Shown piece by piece: positions 18,901 through 26,464 of a stretch of DNA of 64,000 nt. The stretch is taken from the NCBI GenBank assembly GCA_051201675.1, contig CP179212.1, forward strand, positions 1,488,001 to 1,552,000. The letters are read 5' to 3'. How positions within the stretch are numbered: the stretch's first letter is position 1; the number at the start of each line of letters is the position of its first letter. The notes beneath the pieces were generated by a model, which was not told where the DNA came from, made no database searches, and worked only from the letters and a program-made list of their open reading frames with translations. This stretch comes from HTCC2207 sp002685195 (lineage in GTDB: Bacteria; Pseudomonadota; Gammaproteobacteria; Pseudomonadales; Porticoccaceae). Made by a program: the position numbers and the translations under genes.

Positions 18901-21900
18901 TTATAAGTCCATCTGAATTAATTGCTAAATTTTCACCGGAAATTTCAAAGCTTATTACTTCGCTATCAACATCTGTAGCCGTAACATTTCCAACAATAAG
19001 CTGATTCTCTTCCGCAGCAAAGTTCGATGGTGACGTTATTGTCGGTTCAACATCATCCACGTTGGTGACTGATACAGTTATGACTTGGCTTACAATATTT
19101 ATACCATCAGTGACGCTAACAGTGGCTGCATAACTCGTTTTTACCTCATAATCTGGCGCATCAACAAAGGCTAGAATACCATCAGAAGTGATACTCAATT
19201 GATCGCTTTCCAAGCTAAAGACCAGGACATCGCTGTCTACATCTGTGGCCGTTACGGTTCCCACGTCCTTTTGATTCTCAGGCGCAGCGAAGGCAGTCCC
19301 TGACGTAAATGTTGGTGGATCATCCACATCTTCGACAGCGACTGTAATGTCCATAGTCGTAGAATTGGTACCATCGGTTGCCGTGATAACACCACTGTAG
19401 ATGTCCTTAGTTTCATAGTCTGGTGCAGTGATAAAAGTTAATATTCCCTCGGCAGTTATCGCCAGCCCATCACCATCAACAGTAAAAGAGGTGAAATCAC
19501 TATCCACATCAGTTGCAGTAACTACTCCAATGCTTGTTTGATTTTCCGGTGCACTAAAGGCTGATGGTGAGGTAAAGACAGGGGGCTCATCATCAATATC
19601 CAAGACTGTAATCGATACGGCCTGTGTGGACGCGTTAATACCATCGGTAGCTGTCACTGTAGCGCTGTAGGACACTCTCTGCTCATAGTCTGGCAATTCA
19701 TTGAAGATAAGTTCACCCGAACCAACGTCAATTCGCAGCAAGTCGACATCACCATCAGACAAAAGATAATTCACTAAATCGCCATCTGCATCTATGGCTT
19801 GGACAACACCAATTTCCTGGTTATTTTCCTCCACAGCGAAATCACTTGATGATTGAAATTCTGGAGTATTGTCATTAGTGTTATTGGAAACAAAGGTGAG
19901 TGTGGATTCTGGCTTGTAGCGCTGGATACTATTGACGATAAACAAAGGATCCAGAATACGAACTTCATTTTCTAGCCCGCCGGTCCATCCAACTGAGGTG
20001 GTTCGAATAATTGCCACATCCCGTGCCTCAGACCATTCCACCTCCTCAGCCAGCGGTATAGCCTGAATACCATTCCAAACTTCAAAACTGGGCAGTGGTG
20101 CGTAAGCTGACAGAGATTGAGCAAAATTGATGGTTAATTCCTGTGATGCAGTTTCAGTAACCGTCACTGCCATGCCTTGCATTGGTGAGGGTTTGAGCGA
20201 TATACCTTGAGCGATTATATTGCTCTCACCACTACCATTTTCAGCCCCTGAATAAGCCAGCACAGCGGTCCCATTTGCAATAAAATCGTCTAGATTTGCT
20301 GAAGCTTCGTAGTATTGATCATCCTCAGAATCTTTAAAATATACCCTGAAGTCATCACCTGTAAATAAAATGCTCTGTATGCCAGGAAACGCATTTTTAC
20401 CACTGCCATGGGGATAGACCGGATTCGCATGGTAGCGCGTAGAGCGAAATGACTCCATATCAGTAGTCAGAACGGTATAGTCATTGAATTTAACGCATTG
20501 CTTGAGGTCCACTTCGATTGCGTAAATACAGAACCCCTCTTGCTCAGACTCAGGAGAAGCCCACTCCAACCAGTCGCCACTATTTTCATCCTCGCGCCAG
20601 CTTTGAATGGTCGCCTCATCAACTAAGAGCTGCCGTATTTCATCAACGCCATCTACATCCACAACATACTCAATCATCAAGTCGCCAACTAGGGTGTCAC
20701 TTGGTGTAATGAGAAATATATCTCTGTAAGATTGAATCTCCAACTCCCCTCGATCATCGCTGAGAGAGATAGTTTGGTTAGAACCAAAGTCGTTGCCATC
20801 TATTGAAACGATGGGCGTTTCTGGCGCATAAATTTTCATATAACCGATGTATTCATCGGTGAAATTAAAGGCACTATATTTAATATCTGTGCCCACCCCA
20901 CTTTGTTTTTCGTAGTTGTAACCACCATTGCCACCAACACCATCGGTGAGGTTTAATGTAATAGAGCCGTCTTCGCTTGAAAAGGCATTCGACGGATCGT
21001 TTGTATTAGCGAATCCATAAAGTCTCTCACCCGCAGAGTCCACTATAGGAAGACCATTAACTGGATTGTCCTGCTCTTCAAGAGAATTACCGTTGAGTGA
21101 ACCACCCGACCAATAGAGATCACCGTTAAACTTAATAACACCTTGAGATGCACCATTTGCCTCGACTAATTTCACTCTTTCAAGGGTCGAGGCATCGTAA
21201 ATAGCTATTCGCTCTTGACTAATATTCTCACCATCAAAAAACCACTCGTGAGAGGCAAAGTAATCATCGTTGACCCAAACTGCCAGATTCGCCTCAAATC
21301 CATCCTCTTTCGGAATCGGCGTAAGCACGCCTTTCGGCGACATGATCCATACACTGCCTAAGGCCGCTTTAGCCAGCGGGTCCTCGGATAGTTGGATCCA
21401 ATTAAATCCATGTAACAAAGCGGTACCATCAGATCTGAAAGCAATATTTCCGCGCGAGAAATCCAAGGTAATGTGAGGGTTTAAAGACTTTGGCTGAATA
21501 TCTCCATACACTGTATTAAGCAAACACTCAAAAGTGTAGTCCTCTAACTTAACCCGATAAATAGAGCAGAACTCCTGATCTAAATTGGGTATAGCTCTCT
21601 GAATATGGGCACTGGTGAGCAGATACAAATAGTCCCCATCAGGCGTGACATCAGCACCTGCAATAAAGATTGTTTGGTTAGACAGAATTGTATCTAGGAC
21701 TTCTGAGCCATCTACATCCCAATTGACAATATTGGTTAGCGAGGACAAGGTAACCTGATTTGCCCAAGCTTTATTAACGAAAAAATCTTTAAGCTTTGCG
21801 AATACAGAGCTATTGGTTTCATCAGGATTGAATAGGTTTATGGCGGAAGTAGACCCTCCATCATCAATTACCTCGCCAATACCCAGTGATGCAGCTCCTT

Positions 21901-23476
21901 TAAAGTCTATACTTAACGCTTTTTGCTGATCTGCATCATTCGGAAACACATCGTTCCTATCCACAATACCATCGCCATCTGAATCTATGACATTTCCAGC
22001 ATCCAAAGGAAATTCGTCCGCCACATCCAGAACGCCATCATTATCATCATCAGTATCAGCATTATTGCCAATGCCATCACCATCAGTGTCCACTGATTCC
22101 AATGGATCTTTTGGAAAGTCATCTGAATTATCAGGCACGCCATCATTGTCATCATCTGGATCGCGATTGTCTGCGGACCCATCGCCATCAGTGTCATACT
22201 CTGCACTCACAGTAATAGTCTGCGTGGTGACAAAGGTACCATCAGTTACGGAAACAATACCGGAGTATGTTTTATCACCGTCTTGATCTTGCTCCGATGA
22301 AAAAGATAGTACCCCAGAGTCCGAGATGAGCAATTCCGCACTGTTAATAGAAAAGTTGAGGGATTCACTGTCCGCATCAGTGGCCGTTACTACTCCGATA
22401 GTAGCTTCAACATCAGGCGTCACTGTGGCGGTAAAAGATACGCTGGAGGTAATTACAGGTGCCACGTCATTGATATTAGTGATTGTGATACTAATAGCCT
22501 GCTCGCTCTGATTTGTTCCATCAGACGCTGTGATGGTTGCGTTGTAGCTACTTTTCTGCTCGAAATCAGGCGTAGTGACAAAACTGAGGACACCGTCAGT
22601 GGAAACTGTTATATCGCTGCCGGTTATGCTGTAAAAGGTAAATTGGCTATCCACGTCATTTACAGCGACTGACCCGATGCCTTTCTGATTCTCAGGCACA
22701 GCAAAAGCACTACCGGAGGTGAATACAGGCGCAACGTCATCCACGTCTGTCACAGAAACCCTGATGGTCTGAATGTTACTGTCAGTACCATCCGACACCG
22801 TTGCCACCACTTCATAGGAGGATTTCAACTCATAATCTGGGGGCTGATTGAAAAACAGATCTCCACTAATAGAGTTAATAGTTAAGAATGCGGCATCCGG
22901 CCCAGCAAGAGAATAAGAAACAAAACCGCCATCTGCGTCTACTGCAGATACTTTGCCGATCTGTTTTTGATTTTCCAGGACGCTAAAGTTTTTACTGGAG
23001 GTAAAGTTTATATTGTGGGTTGCTAGACTATCTAGATATAACTCAATTTCCTCTGGAAGAGATCGTTGTGCATTAATCGATATAACATCAGAAACTAATG
23101 GCTCTCCATTTAACTCAAACAAATATCTTAAAATAAGAAGGCCGTCAGTCAGAGCATCAACTCGTCCATCATTATCGATATCCAAATCAGTTGAAATAGA
23201 TGAGATCCGGTATTCGATCTCGTCCGCACCAGAGTAAACAGCGTTTCTGCCAATTACATTTGAAATAAGCGCAGAGTCTGTTAACTCAAACATACTCCTT
23301 AAGAGAAGTAGTCCATCGGTTAACGCATCAAACTCTCCATCCCCATCAATATCAATAGAATCAGCTTCTACGAACTGCTGTGTATCTGAGTTACTGCCTT
23401 CCGCAAGCGCTACATCTTGGGTTGCCAGCAAACCAAATAACATGATTAAAAGAATCGTTCTGTACCGTACTACCAT
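15902..23476 (-). CDS. 2524-residue secreted cadherin-repeat protein with N-terminal dockerin-like pair and TSP3 repeats
   Basis: Signal peptide 1-25 (LLATQDVALA-EG). Two dockerin-like modules occupy ~41-150 (DIDGDGEFDALTD and DIDNDGRVDALTD). Three cadherin-like repeats (~155-425) and TSP3 calcium repeats (~426-517, DTDGDGIGNNADTDDDNDG) follow. A large region of ~520-1190 has propeller-like strands and no domain I can name. At least seven more cadherin-like repeats (~1203-1975) have the ENQxxIGxVxATD signature. About 550 C-terminal residues are unassigned. One late cadherin repeat is interrupted by a ~140-residue insert (~1690-1835). Calcium-rigidified rod adhesins have this form; the adhesive role is inference. 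No protease or anchor is recognisable. Confidence 0.85.
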   Translation of the reverse strand: MVVRYRTILLIMLFGLLATQDVALAEGSNSDTQQFVEADSIDIDGDGEFDALTDGLLLLRSMFELTDSALISNVIGRNAVYSGADEIEYRISSISTDLDIDNDGRVDALTDGLLILRYLFELNGEPLVSDVISINAQRSLPEEIELYLDSLATHNINFTSSKNFSVLENQKQIGKVSAVDADGGFVSYSLAGPDAAFLTINSISGDLFFNQPPDYELKSSYEVVATVSDGTDSNIQTIRVSVTDVDDVAPVFTSGSAFAVPENQKGIGSVAVNDVDSQFTFYSITGSDITVSTDGVLSFVTTPDFEQKSSYNATITASDGTNQSEQAISITITNINDVAPVITSSVSFTATVTPDVEATIGVVTATDADSESLNFSINSAELLISDSGVLSFSSEQDQDGDKTYSGIVSVTDGTFVTTQTITVSAEYDTDGDGSADNRDPDDDNDGVPDNSDDFPKDPLESVDTDGDGIGNNADTDDDNDGVLDVADEFPLDAGNVIDSDGDGIVDRNDVFPNDADQQKALSIDFKGAASLGIGEVIDDGGSTSAINLFNPDETNSSVFAKLKDFFVNKAWANQVTLSSLTNIVNWDVDGSEVLDTILSNQTIFIAGADVTPDGDYLYLLTSAHIQRAIPNLDQEFCSIYRVKLEDYTFECLLNTVYGDIQPKSLNPHITLDFSRGNIAFRSDGTALLHGFNWIQLSEDPLAKAALGSVWIMSPKGVLTPIPKEDGFEANLAVWVNDDYFASHEWFFDGENISQERIAIYDASTLERVKLVEANGASQGVIKFNGDLYWSGGSLNGNSLEEQDNPVNGLPIVDSAGERLYGFANTNDPSNAFSSEDGSITLNLTDGVGGNGGYNYEKQSGVGTDIKYSAFNFTDEYIGYMKIYAPETPIVSIDGNDFGSNQTISLSDDRGELEIQSYRDIFLITPSDTLVGDLMIEYVVDVDGVDEIRQLLVDEATIQSWREDENSGDWLEWASPESEQEGFCIYAIEVDLKQCVKFNDYTVLTTDMESFRSTRYHANPVYPHGSGKNAFPGIQSILFTGDDFRVYFKDSEDDQYYEASANLDDFIANGTAVLAYSGAENGSGESNIIAQGISLKPSPMQGMAVTVTETASQELTINFAQSLSAYAPLPSFEVWNGIQAIPLAEEVEWSEARDVAIIRTTSVGWTGGLENEVRILDPLFIVNSIQRYKPESTLTFVSNNTNDNTPEFQSSSDFAVEENNQEIGVVQAIDADGDLVNYLLSDGDVDLLRIDVGSGELIFNELPDYEQRVSYSATVTATDGINASTQAVSITVLDIDDEPPVFTSPSAFSAPENQTSIGVVTATDVDSDFTSFTVDGDGLAITAEGILTFITAPDYETKDIYSGVITATDGTNSTTMDITVAVEDVDDPPTFTSGTAFAAPENQKDVGTVTATDVDSDVLVFSLESDQLSITSDGILAFVDAPDYEVKTSYAATVSVTDGINIVSQVITVSVTNVDDVEPTITSPSNFAAEENQLIVGNVTATDVDSEVISFEISGENLAINSDGLITFVTAPDYETKSTYTGVLTASDGTNSSEQEITIEIIDVVDEEPPVFVSGPIFSAEENQTQIGVVTVTDENSSEISLSISGSDMLIASDGTLSFIEPTDYENKPSYTATITASDGSNESTQDITVNIINLNDNSPVISSGDVFDVLENQTSIGTVTATDADGDSLTYSVKGTQGTNSNNAFIQDSHSSLDETDFYVVSPSAGQSVTLRIFDIDDQIKIVLKNSNGVSQQELIYDMGSDETLNVLDYITADGSTIDLELTNSGAGYTMGWELSVAGEVAYSNSCGQFNVSGCAGDSYSSGIVYEATIQLGIAKDNISINESSGQLTFDTAPDFETEDSFEAIVSATDGVNSADQTIKINIIDAVDEQPPVFTSTANFDVFENTLDVGAVTAKDNSEVLTFSVSDSSFAMSEDGNLKFTTAPNYELKNIYSLNVFVNDGTYTVKQEVTVSIKNVLEDVISESFVISDGSSTEPPRLSGSIELDELNLAKNVYLSLTGFDSQSGNNLCSLGYIYQVFELTKNNENTWSVQTDLRPDLSENCTYVASYYMSEDDIEFESVPPQDGTYLRIADTELLTDATQFAMKYSTSEGVTISNARSSSDQPTYSLYRYDQVYPDECVVSDSFAPDIWGKLANWDAACFNAIVNINEIDDNFMSINFSILSDLPIESSFSILAAPKATLDISYDDYRDERNEPQINRGIGSQESYPSTDSIENGKDYVVDFSARVHKTTPNAALYLRSYMFAHNSNFGSQPFLLYSGLSSSLDAEQEYDTTPPILTSLSVSDYADTNKPDRDFKKFTAEVDNLKIDDDANSPIRDIWINTVDSKCRTVRFDIRDEADGLLSSETGQYVATIPFLKQQLGNYQITQIVVNDHALNASLYGQKSESTHPSVTNIFSVGSPSIVSCPHFNNYATDVDINVSVGEALVGDFSVTVSSSDSVTYRLERASDSDFDIDLLTISETGELSFLEAVTQDTVGGKFRITATSAMNSELVRELFVTIVISTE

Positions 23477-23706
23477 TTAAAACAGCCCATATCTGGTGGT
23501 AAAATCTAACGCTCGCATTATGTATGTGGAATTCGCCTAACCAATCAAAAGCATAACCCTACGAGAGAAAAAATCAACCACTTCTGCATGGATTAATTCT
23601 GGCACCTCTAATACCCAATCTTTAATTAACTCTCTAGCACTGTATTAACAAGTATTGAGTTAGAATGCCGCTCCAGAGGCATTGATTACTCTTTAAGGCA
23701 GGTCAG
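23477..23706. other. Intergenic DNA left of the dusA remnant
   Basis: No open frame of note. It should contain the promoter of the downstream minus-strand cadherin gene. An imperfect inverted repeat AATGCC-N8-GGCATT lies at 23664-23683. If the islet model is right, this stretch is the original upstream flank of dusA. I see no clear promoter boxes. Confidence 0.4.
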
Positions 23707-23754
23707 TTGAAAGTTAATAGAAAATTTTGAGTGGCGCCTATGTTGGACCGGACT
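23707..23754 (+). pseudogene. dusA: Decayed copy of the first 48 bases of dusA (candidate attachment-site remnant)
   Basis: Bases 23707-23754 match 33381-33428, the start of the intact dusA, at 44 of 48 positions, in the same orientation and starting at the same TTG start codon. The core GTGGCGCCTATGTTGGAC (18 bp) is perfect. In the copy codon 8 (Cys, TGT) is TGA, so it cannot be expressed, and similarity ends at 23754. The 5' end of dusA is a known integration site for phages and islands. Integration there leaves one partial and one whole 5' end as flanking direct repeats, as seen here. Confidence 0.8.
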
Positions 23755-23775
23755 TTAACGTTATACATCAATGAC

Positions 23776-23863
23776 TTATGAGATTATGAGATTATGAGAT
23801 TATGAGATTATGAGATTATGAGATTATGAGGTTATGAGGTTATGAGGTTATGAGGTTATGGGA
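23776..23863. repeat. Octanucleotide tandem repeat, 6x TTATGAGA then 4x TTATGAGG
   Basis: Ten perfect 8-bp units run from 23776 to 23855: six TTATGAGA followed by four TTATGAGG. A decayed eleventh unit (TTATGGGA) follows. The block lies between the stop of the HYR/dockerin protein (23871) and the start of the next minus-strand gene (23476), about 300 bp upstream of that start and 21 bp inside the dusA remnant. Simple repeats of this size change length by slipped-strand mispairing. Confidence 0.95.
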
Positions 23864-23870
23864 CATTAGT

Positions 23871-26432
23871 TTATTGCGTTGGCGTCAAACCAGCAAGATG
23901 AGCTTCTATCTCCGCAGCAGTAGCTCTTGTAGCATTCTGAGCTACAACACCAGCTATCAAAATATCCCCTTCCAGACCAAACAAATATCTTAGAATTAAA
24001 AGCCCATCGGTAAGAGCGTCTATCACACCATTTCCATCAATATCGAGTAGCATCCCGAGCCTATCGATTTCTACCAAAATATCTTGAGAGGATGTAACAG
24101 TCGCATTTGACGCAACGACGCCAAAGACAAGTGCATCTCCATCAAGCCCAAAAATACTCCTTAGCAGTAAAAGTCCATCTGTAAGCGCATCATATTGACC
24201 ATTTCCATCAATATCTATAATACCGCCAACTATTACTTGCCGGAGCACGGGTATAGCAGCATTCCCTACCGCATCACTCACGTTATAGGTCACCGTGTAA
24301 GTGCCAACGGTGTTCACATCAACGGAGTTGACCGTCACGATATTAGCGGTGATATCACCATCGATATTATCAACCGCTGTTGCACCAGCATCAGTGTAGG
24401 TTAAGCCAAGCTCCAAGCTCACCTCTGCCTCACCTAACAAGGTAATAACCGGGATTGTCACATCAGGGGTAATGTTTACCGTGCGTGTCACTTGAGTTGC
24501 AGCATTACCAGCCGCATCACTCACGTTATAGGTCACCGTGTAAGTCCCAACGGTGTTCACATCAACGGAGTTGACCGTCACGATATTAGCGGTGATATCA
24601 CCATCGATATTATCAATCGCCGTTGCACCTGCATCGGTATAGGTTGAGCCTAGCTCCAAGCTCACCTCTGACTCACCTAGCAAGGTAATAACCGGGATTG
24701 TCACATCAGGGGTAATGTTTACCGTGCGTGTCACTTGAGTTGCAGCATTCCCTACCGCATCACTCACGTTATAGGTCACCGTGTAAGTGCCAACGGTGTT
24801 CACATCAACGGAGTTGACCGTCACGATATTAGCGGTGATATCACCATCGATATTATCAACCGCTGTTGCACCAGCATCAGTGTAGGTTAAGCCAAGCTCC
24901 AAGCTCACCTCTGCCTCACCTAATAAGGTAATGTCTGGGATTGTCACATCAGGAGTAATGTTTATTGTGCGTATAACTTGAGTTGCAGCATTACCAGCCG
25001 CATCACTCACATTATAGGTCACCGTGTAAGTGCCAACGGTGTTCACATCAACGGAGTTGACCGTCACGATATTAGCGGTGATATCACCATCGATATTATC
25101 AACCGCTGTTGCACCAGCATCAGTGTAGGTTAAGCCAAGCTCCAAGCTCACCTCTGCCTCACCTAATAAGGTAATGTCTGGGATTGTCACATCAGGAGTA
25201 ATGTTTATTGTGCGTATAACTTGAGTTGCAGCATTACCAGCCGCATCACTCACATTATAGGTCACCGTGTAAGTCCCAACGGTGTTCACATCAACGGAGT
25301 TGACCGTCACGATATTAGCGGTGATATCACCATCGATATTATCAATCGCCGTTGCACCTGCATCGGTATAGGTTGAGCCTAGCTCCAAGGTCACCTCTGA
25401 CTCACCTAACAAGGTAATCACAGGGATTGTCACATCAGGGGTAATGTTTACCGTGCGTGTCACTTGAGTTGCAGCATTACCAGCCGCATCACTCACGTTA
25501 TAGGTCACCGTGTAAGTCCCAACGGTGTTCACATCAACGGAGTTGACCGTCACGATATTAGCGGTGATATCACCATCGATATTATCAATCGCCGTTGCAC
25601 CTGCATCGGTATAGGTTGAGCCTAGCTCCAAGCTCACCTCTGACTCACCTAGCAAGGTAATCACAGGGATTGTCACATCAGGGGTAATGTTTATCGTGCG
25701 TATCACTTGAGTTGCAGCATTCCCTACCGCATCACTCACGTTATAGGTCACCGTGTAAGTGCCAACGGTGTTCACATCAACGGAGTTGACCGTCACGATA
25801 TTAGCAGTGATATCACCATCGATATTATCAATCGCTGTTGCACCTGCATCGGTATAGGTTGAGCCTAGCTCCAAGCTCACCTCTGACTCACCTAGCAAGG
25901 TAATCACGGGGGCCTCTGCCTTAACTATTGTTATATCAGCTGCAACTAACGTATAGCCTGGTGCGGAATAACCGCTAAAAGCTAGCACCTCGCCGGCAAA
26001 GTCAGACTTTGCGGTTAAGGGGACAACATATAATGTCACGGGCTGGGAAGCGATATCAGGCCACCCAACTCCACTGAGATCCGCCCAGGACGTCAGGAGG
26101 AATTTATCTGTGTCAGGGTTATTATCAAAGTCAGTGGTGTCGTTTTGTATCTGAAAAGGCTGCGCACTCTCGCTCAACTTATCACTCGTAGCGCCCATCT
26201 CTAGAGCAGAACTATCAAAGTGCAGCCTCAACCCCAGGCCTGAGGTCTTTGCATTATCTGTTGCATTGTAGCTAAGAGTTAGATCTGTCGACTGCCCTAC
26301 CCTCAGCTCAGGCACACTTAAACTGACCGAGACAGTTTGTTCCTGAGCAACCACGGCCGTGCAATAAAGTGACAATAGAATTAAGAACCCCAGAGCTCTT
26401 AGAGCTCTGGGGGTATAATGAGCTACTTCCAT
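23871..26432 (-). CDS. Secreted cohesin-like/HYR-like repeat protein with C-terminal dockerin-like pair
   Basis: 853 residues. Signal peptide ~1-29 (LLSLYCTAVVA-QE). Residues ~33-165 form a cohesin-like beta domain with the local signature SGLGLRLHFDSSAL and a later SWADLSGVGWP. Residues ~172-731 are seven tandem 81-residue Ig-like repeats of HYR/DUF5011 type (VITLLGESEVSLELG, then DNIDGDITANI). Residues ~735-853 are two dockerin-like modules (DIDGNGQYDALTD and DIDGNGVIDALTD). Such proteins usually act in surface adhesion or as stalks carrying interaction modules. It is last in a minus-strand row starting with the cohesin-like gene at 33172 and lies 32 bp after the preceding frame. A strong inverted repeat falls inside its signal-peptide codons. 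Confidence 0.85.
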   Translation of the reverse strand: MEVAHYTPRALRALGFLILLSLYCTAVVAQEQTVSVSLSVPELRVGQSTDLTLSYNATDNAKTSGLGLRLHFDSSALEMGATSDKLSESAQPFQIQNDTTDFDNNPDTDKFLLTSWADLSGVGWPDIASQPVTLYVVPLTAKSDFAGEVLAFSGYSAPGYTLVAADITIVKAEAPVITLLGESEVSLELGSTYTDAGATAIDNIDGDITANIVTVNSVDVNTVGTYTVTYNVSDAVGNAATQVIRTINITPDVTIPVITLLGESEVSLELGSTYTDAGATAIDNIDGDITANIVTVNSVDVNTVGTYTVTYNVSDAAGNAATQVTRTVNITPDVTIPVITLLGESEVTLELGSTYTDAGATAIDNIDGDITANIVTVNSVDVNTVGTYTVTYNVSDAAGNAATQVIRTINITPDVTIPDITLLGEAEVSLELGLTYTDAGATAVDNIDGDITANIVTVNSVDVNTVGTYTVTYNVSDAAGNAATQVIRTINITPDVTIPDITLLGEAEVSLELGLTYTDAGATAVDNIDGDITANIVTVNSVDVNTVGTYTVTYNVSDAVGNAATQVTRTVNITPDVTIPVITLLGESEVSLELGSTYTDAGATAIDNIDGDITANIVTVNSVDVNTVGTYTVTYNVSDAAGNAATQVTRTVNITPDVTIPVITLLGEAEVSLELGLTYTDAGATAVDNIDGDITANIVTVNSVDVNTVGTYTVTYNVSDAVGNAAIPVLRQVIVGGIIDIDGNGQYDALTDGLLLLRSIFGLDGDALVFGVVASNATVTSSQDILVEIDRLGMLLDIDGNGVIDALTDGLLILRYLFGLEGDILIAGVVAQNATRATAAEIEAHLAGLTPTQ
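24237..25920 (-). repeat. Seven tandem 243-bp repeats encoding HYR/DUF5011-like domains
   Basis: The landmark CACCGTG occurs at 24291, 24534, 24777, 25020, 25263, 25506 and 25749, exactly 243 bp apart each time. Units differ at only a few positions, and the variants (for example GESEVSLELGS versus GEAEVSLELGL) are shuffled among copies, which points to gene conversion. Copy number is likely variable between isolates. Confidence 0.95.
26388..26412. repeat. Perfect 12-bp inverted repeat with 1-bp centre in signal-peptide codons
   Basis: CCCCAGAGCTCT, T, AGAGCTCTGGGG. On the minus-strand transcript it begins about 20 nt after the start codon of the HYR/dockerin gene and would form a very stable stem. 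It could lower translation initiation or be a protein-binding palindrome. A codon-level explanation (RALRALG) also exists. Confidence 0.8.
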
Positions 26433-26464
26433 GTATCTAATGGCACCCTGTTTAGTTAATTAGC

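Noticed and set aside
23776..25920. CRISPR-like repetition
   Set aside because: The octamer tract has no spacers and the 243-bp units are in-frame protein repeats; no cas genes are present.
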